The position numbers and the translations under genes were made by a program. Shown here one piece after another: positions 41,739 through 50,224 of a DNA stretch of 64,000 nt (position 1 is the stretch's first letter; each line of letters starts with the position of its first letter). The notes under the pieces were generated by a model. That model made no database searches. It saw only the letters and a program-made list of their open reading frames with translations, and was not told the DNA's origin. The DNA lies in the NCBI RefSeq assembly GCF_000758705.1, contig NZ_CP009287.1, positions 2,480,001 through 2,544,000 of the forward strand, in the 5' to 3' direction. The DNA is from Paenibacillus graminis. GTDB lineage: Bacteria; Bacillota; Bacilli; Paenibacillales; Paenibacillaceae.

Positions 41739-42866
41739 GTGTCTATAACTGAAGCAACAACCGTTCGCTGGTCCGGTAAAATCGCGGATACGATTCTTGG
41801 CAGATGCAATAAGCAGGGAGAGGATGAATATGTGCTGGAACGGTGGGCTTATGTTCCGGGCATGCTGCTGATGGCAATGGCCCGCGCGGGTGTCCAGCTC
41901 GGCCAGCCTGAGTATGTCTCCTATATGGAGCGGCATATGGACACATTCATTGGCGAAGACGGGTCCATTCGTACCTACAGGCTTGAAGAATACAACCTGG
42001 ACCAGATTAATGAGGGGAAAAACCTGTTCTTGCTGTACCAGAAAACGGGAGAAGAACGGTATGCTAAAGCAGCCGATCTGCTGGCCGCACAGCTTATTGG
42101 GCATCCCCGCACCTCCGAAGGGGGATTGTGGCATAAGAAGGTGTATCCTTTCCAGATGTGGCTGGACGGGCTGTACATGGCATCGCCATTCCTGGCGGAA
42201 TACGGCAAGGTCTTTCAGCGTCCTGAACTGATCGATGAAGCAGCGCATCAGCTGCTGCTGGTCGAGCGGCGGACCCGCGATCCGCGTACCGGTCTGCTCT
42301 ACCATGGCTGGGATGAATCCAAAGAGCAGGAATGGGCTGACTCGTCTACCGGATTGTCCTCCCATTTCTGGAGCCGGGCGATGGGCTGGTATGCAATGGC
42401 TATGGTTGACTGTTTGGAGCATTTTCCGCTCACCCATCCGAAGCGGGGGACGGTCATCGGTATTTTTCAGCGGATGTGCGGTGCGCTTCTGGAGGTTCAA
42501 GACAAGGAGACCGGCCTTTGGTACCAGGTGCTGGATCAAGCGGGGCGAAAAGGCAATTATCTGGAAGCCTCCGGCTCCTGCATGTTTGTATATGCGATGG
42601 CCAAAGGGCTAAGACTGGGTTATCTGGAACCGTCTTTTAGCGAGGCGATGCTGAAAGGTTATGCAGGCATTATAGAGCATTTGACTAAAGAGGACGAACA
42701 TGGTGTTCACTTGCATCACATCTGTCATGGGGCGGGTTTGAGCAAAGACCGTAATGGTTCATATGATTACTATATCTCTGAGGAGGTGCAGTCGGATGTG
42801 CCTATGGGAGTAGCTCCATTATTATTAGCTTCCCTTGAAGTGGAACGGTACCAGGCTGCCGGATAA
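41739..42866 (+). CDS. Unsaturated glycuronyl hydrolase, GH105 (YteR/YesR-like)
   Basis: Cytoplasmic alpha6/alpha6-barrel enzyme of 375 residues that hydrates the 4,5-unsaturated uronic acid at the end of oligosaccharides made by pectate or rhamnogalacturonan lyases. Family features are MWLDGLYMASPFLAEYG (catalytic Asp), YHGWDESK and the Trp/His-rich SSHFWSRAMGWYAMA. The GTG at 41739 is used because GAAGGAGGA lies six bases upstream; the longer frame from 41715 contains that site. It is the last gene of the pectin operon, closed by a terminator, and implies that lyases elsewhere supply unsaturated oligomers. Confidence 0.93.
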   Translation: MSITEATTVRWSGKIADTILGRCNKQGEDEYVLERWAYVPGMLLMAMARAGVQLGQPEYVSYMERHMDTFIGEDGSIRTYRLEEYNLDQINEGKNLFLLYQKTGEERYAKAADLLAAQLIGHPRTSEGGLWHKKVYPFQMWLDGLYMASPFLAEYGKVFQRPELIDEAAHQLLLVERRTRDPRTGLLYHGWDESKEQEWADSSTGLSSHFWSRAMGWYAMAMVDCLEHFPLTHPKRGTVIGIFQRMCGALLEVQDKETGLWYQVLDQAGRKGNYLEASGSCMFVYAMAKGLRLGYLEPSFSEAMLKGYAGIIEHLTKEDEHGVHLHHICHGAGLSKDRNGSYDYYISEEVQSDVPMGVAPLLLASLEVERYQAAG

Positions 42867-42897
42867 CGGTGGGCTGAAGCAAAAAAACAAGATCTGC

Positions 42898-42943
42898 TCA
42901 GAAGACAGACCGCCGGTTCTCAGCCAGCGGTCTGTCTTTATAA
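42898..42943 (+). terminator. Terminator of the pectin operon
   Basis: AAGACAGACCGC pairs perfectly with GCGGTCTGTCTT, followed by TTATAA. It separates the locus from the convergent recombinase gene. Confidence 0.88.
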
Positions 42944-42957
42944 GAGAAAGTATGCCA

Positions 42958-44514
42958 TTACAGACGCGGATACAAGAATACCTCAAATTGCTCTTTATAC
43001 TGGCCAGTTCCCTTTTTATAAACGACTTTGTTCAGTACGGATTTCAATAACGCATTTCTGCTCATGGGATTGTCTGTCTGATAGTACGATTTAACCACTG
43101 ATTCTGCAATAGGGATGATTTTGCTTCTTGCTTCTTTCCGGGTCAATTCCAGATCCAGCTCTCTTTGTACTTTGTTAATTCCCCAGGTTGTGGCTGTTAT
43201 CCGCGTTGAGATATCCTGAGACCGTTCCATAAACACCTCTTCGGTATAAATTCCTCTTTCCAGAAAATCGAATAATTTTCCTCTCTGGTTCTCCAGCTCT
43301 TTTAATTCGTTTTGCAGTGAGGCCAGTGCCCGTTCTTTTAACCTGAGCCCGTTAAGTGGAGCCGGATGGTTTCTCTTTCCCCATTTAATCTTATAGTCGC
43401 TTAACCAAACCTCCAGCCCTTCGATAATCCGGGCCTCAACGGTATCATATCTGCTGCTGCGCGTAGAACAGCCGACTGTGCTGCAGCGAAAATGAGCCGG
43501 CTGTTTGGTGTACGACCGGTAAACCATGGTCATTCCGCACTCGGAGCACTTTACAAGTCCGGCCAGTGCCGAGGTCATGCGTGGTTTGCCATTCATATTG
43601 AATTGGTATGGGGAATGATGATGCTCTGAGAGCCTCCGGTTTGCCTTCAGAAAGGTTTCGCTGTCAATAATGGGTTCATGCTTTCCTTTGACATCAATCC
43701 ATTCATCGCGGTTCCTATGGCGTGCAGAGCGGTGTGTGCTTCCGTCCTTGCTCTTCTTAACCTCTTTCTTCCCCCATTGAATTCTTCCAATATACACTTC
43801 ATTTTTTAAAATAGTTAAGACAGAAGAAGCTGACCAGCTGCCGCCTTTATAAGAGGGGACCTTGAGCCGTTCCAATTCAGCTGCGATTTTATTTCCGCCT
43901 TTTTGTTGTCCGGGATCTTCATGGGTATACCAGGCGAAAATTTGTTTTACGATTTCAGCTTGTTCCGGATGGGGCTTCAAAGTACGGCCGCGGCCCTCCG
44001 GGAGATTCTCAATCAAGTATCCGAATGGTGGACGGGTACCTATAAAGTTACCTTCTTCCGCAGCACGCTTCCGGCCCCCCTGCATCCGGCGGGTAATGAT
44101 TTTGAGTTCCTTACGGGCCATAAAGGCTTCAAATTCACTGTATTCCTCATCAAATTCATCCATCAGGTCATAGGTCTTACGCGGAGTTATAATCTTGGTC
44201 TTGGCTGAGCGGAACGTCTCCAGGATCAATCCTTGCTCCTGCATGTTGCCGCGTCCAAAACGGTCAATATCCATTACCAGGACAGCATCGTATTCACCGG
44301 ATTCGACCTCTTGTAACAGCTGCAGCATTTCCGGGCGGTGGACTAAGGTTTCACCACTGACGATCTCTTCGCGGATACGAATGATATTTAATTGTAATTG
44401 CTTGGCAAGCTTGAGCAGGGCAGTCTTGTGCTTGGCCAGGGTTTCACCTTCACCGCGGCGTTCCGCATCTTCATCTGCTCTGGATTTTCGCAAGTATAGA
44501 GCTACATCCAACAT
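42958..44514 (-). CDS. Large serine recombinase (site-specific integrase)
   Basis: Serine integrase of 518 residues. The N-terminal resolvase domain holds the nucleophile Ser in LYLRKS (residue 11 from the ATG at 44514) and VLVMDIDRFGRG; then come a recombinase domain (PPFGYLIE...), a zinc ribbon (KCSECGMTMVYRS...CSTVGC) and a coiled-coil C-terminus. The ATG at 44514 has AAGGGG six bases ahead; an earlier ATG at 44520 abuts it. No phage structural genes or excisionase are adjacent. A diverged C-terminal remnant of a second such enzyme lies at 54847-55065 in the same orientation, so this may be the surviving integrase of an island. Attachment sites could not be identified by eye. Confidence 0.92.
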   Translation of the reverse strand: MLDVALYLRKSRADEDAERRGEGETLAKHKTALLKLAKQLQLNIIRIREEIVSGETLVHRPEMLQLLQEVESGEYDAVLVMDIDRFGRGNMQEQGLILETFRSAKTKIITPRKTYDLMDEFDEEYSEFEAFMARKELKIITRRMQGGRKRAAEEGNFIGTRPPFGYLIENLPEGRGRTLKPHPEQAEIVKQIFAWYTHEDPGQQKGGNKIAAELERLKVPSYKGGSWSASSVLTILKNEVYIGRIQWGKKEVKKSKDGSTHRSARHRNRDEWIDVKGKHEPIIDSETFLKANRRLSEHHHSPYQFNMNGKPRMTSALAGLVKCSECGMTMVYRSYTKQPAHFRCSTVGCSTRSSRYDTVEARIIEGLEVWLSDYKIKWGKRNHPAPLNGLRLKERALASLQNELKELENQRGKLFDFLERGIYTEEVFMERSQDISTRITATTWGINKVQRELDLELTRKEARSKIIPIAESVVKSYYQTDNPMSRNALLKSVLNKVVYKKGTGQYKEQFEVFLYPRL

Positions 44515-44738
44515 GTACATCCCCTTTGGGTTAAAGGAAAATATTTATGGATGTATTATATGGGGCTGGGTATTAAAAAAACACTACATACTAACTTTCG
44601 AATAGGTTAAATTATGGTTGTTTTAGGAGTTGTTGTGACTAAATTCAAGGAGGTGCTTCTGAAAAAGGTTGAGTCGGGTGACGTTACTGCTCGCCGCTGT
44701 TTCATGTTAAAGCCAGTCAACTATATCGTGAGTGCCAT

Positions 44739-46532
44739 CTACACGATATTCTCCGTTCTCGCCAGTTCTATCGCTTCTTCGCGGTTGTTGACGTTGAGCT
44801 TTGAGTAGAGAATCGAGCAGTAATTGCGGATCGTGCCCTCCGATAAAAATAACTTGGCGGCGATCGACTTGTAGCGCAGTCCGCCCGACAGATGTTCCAG
44901 AATCTCCATCTCGCGTTTCGTTAGGCCATACGGGTAGTTTTCCTGACTTGAACCTATCTTTTCCAACTGCTCACGTTGACGTTTCATCTCTTCGAAAACC
45001 CGTGTAGCAACCGATTGGTCGATCCAGGTTCCACCGTTATAAATAAGTTTCAAGGCTTCCTTCATCTCCCGCGGATGAATCGACTTTAGCATGTATCCTT
45101 CTGCTCCGCGCTCTAATGCAGATGCTGCCTGTAAGGAATCCTCAAACGTCGTCATGAACACAACCTTCATATCAGGCCAGCGTTGTTTTATCTCGAGTAA
45201 TGTCTCAAGCCCGTCAATTCCCTGCATACGAAAATCCATTAGCACAATATCCGGCCGGGAACGCTCACAATGCTCTAATGCTTCCCGTCCGTTCCCTGCC
45301 GTACCAATGACGTTAAAATCAACATGCTGATCCAAAATTTGCTTCAAACTGTCGGTAATGATGACCTGATCATCAGCGATCAGCAAGCGGATCGCGTCAT
45401 GTACAGGCTCGGTCAGCAACGGAATATTACATATGACGAAAGTACCTTGTCCTGGTCCGGAATGCATGGACAGCGTGCCGTGAAGTAGTTCAATCCTTTC
45501 CTTCATCCCATTCAGCTCAAATCCAAATTGGGTTTCTTCCATTCCGATGCCGTTATCTTCGATCTGTAACCGGATCTGCTGACTATCGAAAAGCAGCTGA
45601 ACGGATATCATGCTCGCCTGTCCGTACCGAACCGCGTTGGTTAGAGACTCTTGAAGGCAGCGATGTAAGCAAAAGTTTATTTTTTGCATCACAAGTGTCT
45701 CACTGCCGATCATACGGAATTTAACCGTTGTTCCCGTCGATTTCATGAATTCTTCAGTTAATTGCCGCAGCGACTCACTTAACGAATGGCTGAGCGGAAC
45801 TTGAGAGAGCTGGTGCAGATGCTTACGGATATCATCCATACTGTGCTGGGCGATACCGACAAGCGAATCGATCTTCTCGATCTGCGAATGCGGTACGGAC
45901 GATCGCAGCGATTCGACACCGACGATGAGCGAGGTAAGCGAATGGCCAATCGTGTCATGCAGCTCATGTGACATCCGGCTGCGCTCCTCCAGAAGCGTAA
46001 GCTCCTCTATCCGCTTAATATGCTGCTCCAGTAATTGCTTCTGCTCTTGAATAATTCGGGCTTGCTGATGGGACTGAATTAAGATATTGAACGCAAAGCC
46101 GATAGCAAAACCTAGGCTGCAGCTAAAGATAAACTCAAACGGGAGACGATCTGCGATCCAACCGTTCATTACCGGGAATACGATTCCGCAGAGGATCCCT
46201 GTCCACACATAAGTTGTTCGGCTGCTCGACAAGCCGATCGTTATCACAAGCAAAACAAAAGACCATAGCAGTTCCGGAGCTGTGTAGGCTATATAAAGAT
46301 AAAAAGACCCCGTTGCCGTGACTTCGACAGCGAGATACCTAGCTTCTTTTCGATAGCGGACGATGAATGGAACGAGGTAAACGACGAGAGCAAAAGAAAT
46401 TACAATCCAAAGCGACCCAGCGATCAAGGACGAATCGACAAAACCAGCGCTTGCGATAATGAACAGCCAAATTGTTCGAGTGGCCACAAGTATCCAATCA
46501 TACCAGAACCATTTTTTCATGATAGAGAACAC
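44739..46532 (-). CDS. Fused membrane histidine kinase-response regulator (HisKA_3-HATPase-REC-LuxR)
   Basis: A 597-residue protein that holds a whole NarL-type two-component system in one chain. Five or six membrane helices occupy residues 10-155. A HisKA_3 domain has the phospho-accepting His near 192 (SHELHDTIGHS), and the HATPase domain spans about 280-370 (LQESLTNAVRYG, EDNGIG). A receiver domain follows from about 381, with IADDQ and the acceptor Asp near 433 (LMDFRMQGIDG), and a LuxR helix-turn-helix ends the protein (LTKREMEILEHLSGG). DesK/LiaS-like kinases and LiaR-like regulators are normally separate proteins. A GTG start with AGGTGA upstream is used. A transcription factor tied to the membrane is unusual. 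It is divergent from the duplicated serine hydrolase gene, a likely target. Confidence 0.9.
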   Translation of the reverse strand: MFSIMKKWFWYDWILVATRTIWLFIIASAGFVDSSLIAGSLWIVISFALVVYLVPFIVRYRKEARYLAVEVTATGSFYLYIAYTAPELLWSFVLLVITIGLSSSRTTYVWTGILCGIVFPVMNGWIADRLPFEFIFSCSLGFAIGFAFNILIQSHQQARIIQEQKQLLEQHIKRIEELTLLEERSRMSHELHDTIGHSLTSLIVGVESLRSSVPHSQIEKIDSLVGIAQHSMDDIRKHLHQLSQVPLSHSLSESLRQLTEEFMKSTGTTVKFRMIGSETLVMQKINFCLHRCLQESLTNAVRYGQASMISVQLLFDSQQIRLQIEDNGIGMEETQFGFELNGMKERIELLHGTLSMHSGPGQGTFVICNIPLLTEPVHDAIRLLIADDQVIITDSLKQILDQHVDFNVIGTAGNGREALEHCERSRPDIVLMDFRMQGIDGLETLLEIKQRWPDMKVVFMTTFEDSLQAASALERGAEGYMLKSIHPREMKEALKLIYNGGTWIDQSVATRVFEEMKRQREQLEKIGSSQENYPYGLTKREMEILEHLSGGLRYKSIAAKLFLSEGTIRNYCSILYSKLNVNNREEAIELARTENIV

Positions 46533-46663
46533 GGATTATGTTCACCTGCTTGTATGTTTATGATAATCAATTTCCGATTGATTCAGACCCTTATCATGCA
46601 CCATTACCTCCTTATTCGTCAAGCGAGAGAGGGGGGACGGTTAGAACTTGGCTGTAGCAAGAA

Positions 46664-46691
46664 TGTCATATGAGACATTGACAATTTGTCA
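46664..46691. promoter_or_regulatory. Adjacent palindromes, candidate operator
   Basis: TGTCATATGAGACA (46664-46677, 4-base arms) is followed by TGACAATTTGTCA (46679-46691, perfect 6-base arms). They lie in the 295-base region between the divergent kinase-regulator fusion and the serine hydrolase gene, which holds no other gene. A LuxR-type regulator would bind such dyads. Confidence 0.4.
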
Positions 46692-46827
46692 TACGGTATA
46701 TGTGGCAGGTCCAGGCACGATGTCATCAAAAGTTTGGCGGTTTCATCAATATCCGATTTAACAACTTCGGGGGTAGTGTGAAGGAGTGAACCAACACACC
46801 ATTCCAAAATAATAGGAGCGATGCATT

Positions 46828-48987
46828 ATGAAATTATTTACCATGCAAAGAGGAGTTGCACTTACGTTAACAGCTATATTGGCGGTTACACCGGTATTCC
46901 CTGCTTATGGAACACTACACGCAGCGGGTCACACCGCAATCTATCAAGCGATTGATAAAGCTGCTAATAGCGACAATATTCCAGGCGTGATCGTAACCGT
47001 TAAGAAAGGAGATGCAAGTTGGTCCTATGCTTCCGGAGAAGGGAATATTGAAAGAAATCATATGGTGGATGCCGACTCTGCTTTCCGGATCGGAAGTACA
47101 ACGAAGACGTTTGTCGCTACGGTTGCCTTGCAGCTTGCAGGCGAGAAGAAACTGTCCCTTGATGATACGGTGGAGAAGTGGCTGCCAGGACTCGTACAAG
47201 GCAATGGGTACGACGGCAATAAAGTTAAGATTCGTCAATTGTTGAATCAAACAAGCGGACTTCCAGACTACTTGACGCCAGAACTTAGAACGAAGTTACT
47301 GGCGAATCCAGCTGGGAATTATACAGCCGAGCAGTTAATCGCCATGAGTTTGGAGCAAAAGCCGGTAACGGGGTGGGCATACTCGAACACAAATTACACG
47401 ATTATGGGTCTCATTATCCAGAAAGCTACCGGGGAAACCTATGCGGAGCAGATTAAGAAACGAATTATTGAACCGCTTCAGCTGAAAGAAACCTTCCTCC
47501 CCGGCAATTCGATGGATATTCCGAAAAAAAATGCCCGCGGCTACTTGGACACAGGAAATAAATTAGTAGATGTTACAGTGCTTAACCCATCGTTTGCTAA
47601 TTCCGGCGGAGAGATGATCTCGACAGGGGAAGACCTGACGACGTTTTTCCGCGCCTTATTGGGCGGAAAGCTGTTGACGCCAGAGATGAAGAAGGAGATG
47701 TTGACTAGCACAAGTGATTCCCCATTTGGAAAGTATGGACTTGGCATACATCAAACAAAGCTACCTGACGGCACCATTGTATGGGGACATGGCGGCGGTA
47801 TTCCCGGATTTACCAACTTTGCGGGCGGAACGGAAGACGGTCAACATGTCATCTCGATCAATATTAATGTACTGGGAGATGCGGCTGGACATATCAACAA
47901 TATTATAGAGACGGAATTCACAAAAGAACCCAAAAAAGAACTCAACGAGAAGGAAAAGAAAATCAAGCATCGGGAAGACGTCAAACACGTTATGGATGAG
48001 GTGATAACGAACAAAAGAGTCCCTAGTGTTATAGCCGGCGGACTACAGGATGGCGAACGCTGGTCCTATGCTACAGGCACAGCTAGCTACGAAGTTCCAC
48101 GCTCAGTGGAGCCGGATTTTTCATTCCGTATTGGAAGCATCACGAAGACGTTCACTGCTTCCGTTATATTACAATTGGCTGAGGAGAAACAATTGAGTCT
48201 GGATGATTCGGTCGAAAAATGGCTGCCAGGGATCATAAAGGGGAACGGGTATGACGGCAACAATATTAAGATTCGTCAATTATTGAACCATACAAGCGGG
48301 CTTGCGAGCTATACGGATCCAGATATGCGAGACATTATCTTGCCTCACAATCCATTCCGTTACTATTCCGTCGACGATCTTATCGGCTTGGCCCTTGCAA
48401 AGCCGCCTGTATATGCGCCAGGGCAGGGTTGGAACTATTCCAACGTCAATACGATACTCGCCGGCAAAATTATTCAGAAGGTAACCGGGGATACGTATGC
48501 GGAACAGATCAGGAAGCGGTTCATCAAACCGCTCGGGCTGACGGAGACATTCGTCATGGAGAATAGTTCTCATATTCCGGGGAAGCATGCCACAGGATAC
48601 AATATGGACAGATCGGGCCATTTGTATGATTTGACTGAAATGAATCAATCCTGGGCAAATGCAGCCGGAGATATGGTGTCAAACGTCAAAGATTTGACCA
48701 CCTTCTTCAGTGCGCTTTTAGGTGGAAAGCTACTAAATCAAGAGATGATGGACCAGATGCTCACAACAGTAGATTCACCTTTGGGTAAAGTCGGACTAGG
48801 GATTTTTGAAGGGAGAACGCCGGACGGGCAATCCTACTGGGGGCATGCCGGCGGTACTTTCGGATTTGAGACAAGAGCCTTCGGAACTCTAGGTGGGAAG
48901 CATATTCTGGTAACGGCCATCAACTCGGTAGGACCGGAAGCCACAGAGGCTCACGATAAATTACTCAACAAGGAGTTTAACCGTTAA
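46828..48987 (+). CDS. Secreted serine hydrolase with two tandem beta-lactamase-like domains
   Basis: Exported protein of 719 residues of the class C beta-lactamase/PBP4*/esterase family (PF00144), with a cleavable-type signal peptide ending near AYGTLHAA. Unlike the usual 350-450-residue single-domain members it has two complete copies. Domain 1 (about 35-365) has SxxK at Ser90 (GSTTKTF), YSNTNY and HGGG; domain 2 (about 385-719) has Ser437 (GSITKTF), YSNVN and GHAGG. The copies are similar throughout (for example SLDDTVEKWLPG and SLDDSVEKWLPG), so an internal duplication is clear. A charged KKELNEKEKK-type linker joins them. It may act on peptidoglycan peptides, D-amino-acid peptides or beta-lactams. 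Divergent from the fused kinase-regulator. Confidence 0.92.
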   Translation: MKLFTMQRGVALTLTAILAVTPVFPAYGTLHAAGHTAIYQAIDKAANSDNIPGVIVTVKKGDASWSYASGEGNIERNHMVDADSAFRIGSTTKTFVATVALQLAGEKKLSLDDTVEKWLPGLVQGNGYDGNKVKIRQLLNQTSGLPDYLTPELRTKLLANPAGNYTAEQLIAMSLEQKPVTGWAYSNTNYTIMGLIIQKATGETYAEQIKKRIIEPLQLKETFLPGNSMDIPKKNARGYLDTGNKLVDVTVLNPSFANSGGEMISTGEDLTTFFRALLGGKLLTPEMKKEMLTSTSDSPFGKYGLGIHQTKLPDGTIVWGHGGGIPGFTNFAGGTEDGQHVISININVLGDAAGHINNIIETEFTKEPKKELNEKEKKIKHREDVKHVMDEVITNKRVPSVIAGGLQDGERWSYATGTASYEVPRSVEPDFSFRIGSITKTFTASVILQLAEEKQLSLDDSVEKWLPGIIKGNGYDGNNIKIRQLLNHTSGLASYTDPDMRDIILPHNPFRYYSVDDLIGLALAKPPVYAPGQGWNYSNVNTILAGKIIQKVTGDTYAEQIRKRFIKPLGLTETFVMENSSHIPGKHATGYNMDRSGHLYDLTEMNQSWANAAGDMVSNVKDLTTFFSALLGGKLLNQEMMDQMLTTVDSPLGKVGLGIFEGRTPDGQSYWGHAGGTFGFETRAFGTLGGKHILVTAINSVGPEATEAHDKLLNKEFNR

Positions 48988-48991
48988 GTTT

Positions 48992-49034
48992 AAAGCCGAC
49001 ATCGCTCTCTTTATTTGAGAGGGGTGTCGGCTTC
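48992..49034 (+). terminator. Terminator after the serine hydrolase gene
   Basis: AAGCCGACA and TGTCGGCTT form the stem, with an inner CTCTC/GAGAG pairing. Confidence 0.75.
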
Positions 49035-49114
49035 TGTAACACCAAGCGGTTTTTAATTGGGTAAGCCAATATCCAATAACATCTAAAACTAAAAATAGGA
49101 GGTGGAAATCATGG

Positions 49115-49312
49115 TTGTCCCCCGATCATTCCGGCATACACATAATGCCAGGGGGTGCTGGCATGATTGTTGCAACCTACACATTTGGTGAGACAAAGGT
49201 TCATATCTGTGATGAACATCTTGTTACAGACCCGGATGAACGGGAGAGAGTGGAGATTGCTATTGCTGATGCCGCCTGGGCATGCCTGCAAGACAAAGCA
49301 GAGCAGGAATGA
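49115..49312 (+). CDS. Small hypothetical protein
   Basis: A 65-residue frame starting at TTG, eight bases after a strong AGGAGGTGG at 49098-49106. An ATG at 49111 in another frame is closer and would give only 26 residues. The protein is acidic in its second half, with a short beta-rich N-terminal part (MIVATYTFGETKVHICDEHLV) and a helical C-terminus. A restart at the ATG at 49163 is possible. I do not recognise the family. Small proteins of this kind occur in accessory regions, but no function can be proposed. Confidence 0.5.
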   Translation: MSPDHSGIHIMPGGAGMIVATYTFGETKVHICDEHLVTDPDERERVEIAIADAAWACLQDKAEQE

Positions 49313-49592
49313 AGCAAACATTATCATTATCAGAACATTCAACATCAAATAATCCGATTGCTCACTGGGCCGAGGGGAGAAGAACATGAACAAAACATAG
49401 CCCCATAAGAGCCCGCGAGGTATTTGATTCAAAGCTTGGCTATGACGTTAGGTCCTAGCCCTTGTGTGTTACATAATAATGAAATTGTGCAATTACTTAA
49501 GCGAACGGGCAGGATAACGCGATGATTTCAGGAATATTGAAAGTAGAAACATCAAAGTTGTATGAATAAATATTACAAAGGAGCTAATCCGA
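49313..49592. other. Intergenic region, nothing recognised
   Basis: 280 bases with scattered stop codons in all frames and no hairpin, repeat or RNA feature that I can support. Confidence 0.4.
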
Positions 49593-50039
49593 ATGGAAAT
49601 TACAATTATAGAATACGACCCTTCCTATGCGTTTCAAACGGTTAAGATGTGGAGAGAGAGCAAGGAACAAGCGATTGAGCAAAAAGCGATGCATTCTTTT
49701 GAAGATCATGTATTCTTTCTGAATAACATTTTGCTCAAAAATAATAAGGTGACCCTTGCAATCGAGGCTTCTGGGGAGCAAGTAGTGGGCATACTTGCTT
49801 GTAACGAGAATTGGGTTAATCAGTTATACGTTCATACGCAGTATCAAGGGAGAGGAATAGGGAATAGGCTCCTGAACCTCGCCAAACAGCAATCTGAAGG
49901 CAGACTATTTTTATACACTTTTGAAGTCAATAAGAAGGCACAGAAATTTTATGAGAGAAACGGATTTAGGATTGTTGGCAGAGGGAATGACAATGAAGAG
50001 CAGCTTGAAGATATAAAGTATGAATGGACCAAGCCTTGA
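49593..50039 (+). CDS. GNAT-family N-acetyltransferase
   Basis: Cytoplasmic acetyltransferase of 148 residues. The GNAT fold is seen in GILACNENWVNQLYVHTQYQGRGIGNRLLNLAKQ, which includes the acetyl-CoA pyrophosphate loop QGRGIG near residue 88, and the C-terminal FYERNGFRIVG. The substrate is unknown; members act on amines of proteins, antibiotics or small molecules. It starts at an ATG behind AAAGGAG and appears monocistronic, between the small ORF and the convergent germination operon. Confidence 0.88.
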   Translation: MEITIIEYDPSYAFQTVKMWRESKEQAIEQKAMHSFEDHVFFLNNILLKNNKVTLAIEASGEQVVGILACNENWVNQLYVHTQYQGRGIGNRLLNLAKQQSEGRLFLYTFEVNKKAQKFYERNGFRIVGRGNDNEEQLEDIKYEWTKP

Positions 50040-50224
50040 AGAAATTGGTGGACACTTACAGTTATCGAGAGGTAGCATGTCTCAACGGGTCAAAGCTTTT
50101 TTTGTTCAAACTCTAAATTCATTCAAGCGCGGTTTTGTGGATACCGGAAAAGTTCAATTCTACTTTGAGTAAGTTTCCTATGCGAGGTTTGGTCTTTTAT
50201 AAGTCTTTTCGTAAGGGAATATCT

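Noticed and set aside
44614..44808. A 64-codon plus-strand frame after the recombinase
   Set aside because: It starts in intergenic DNA and runs into the antisense of the kinase-regulator gene; it has no supported ribosome site or family.
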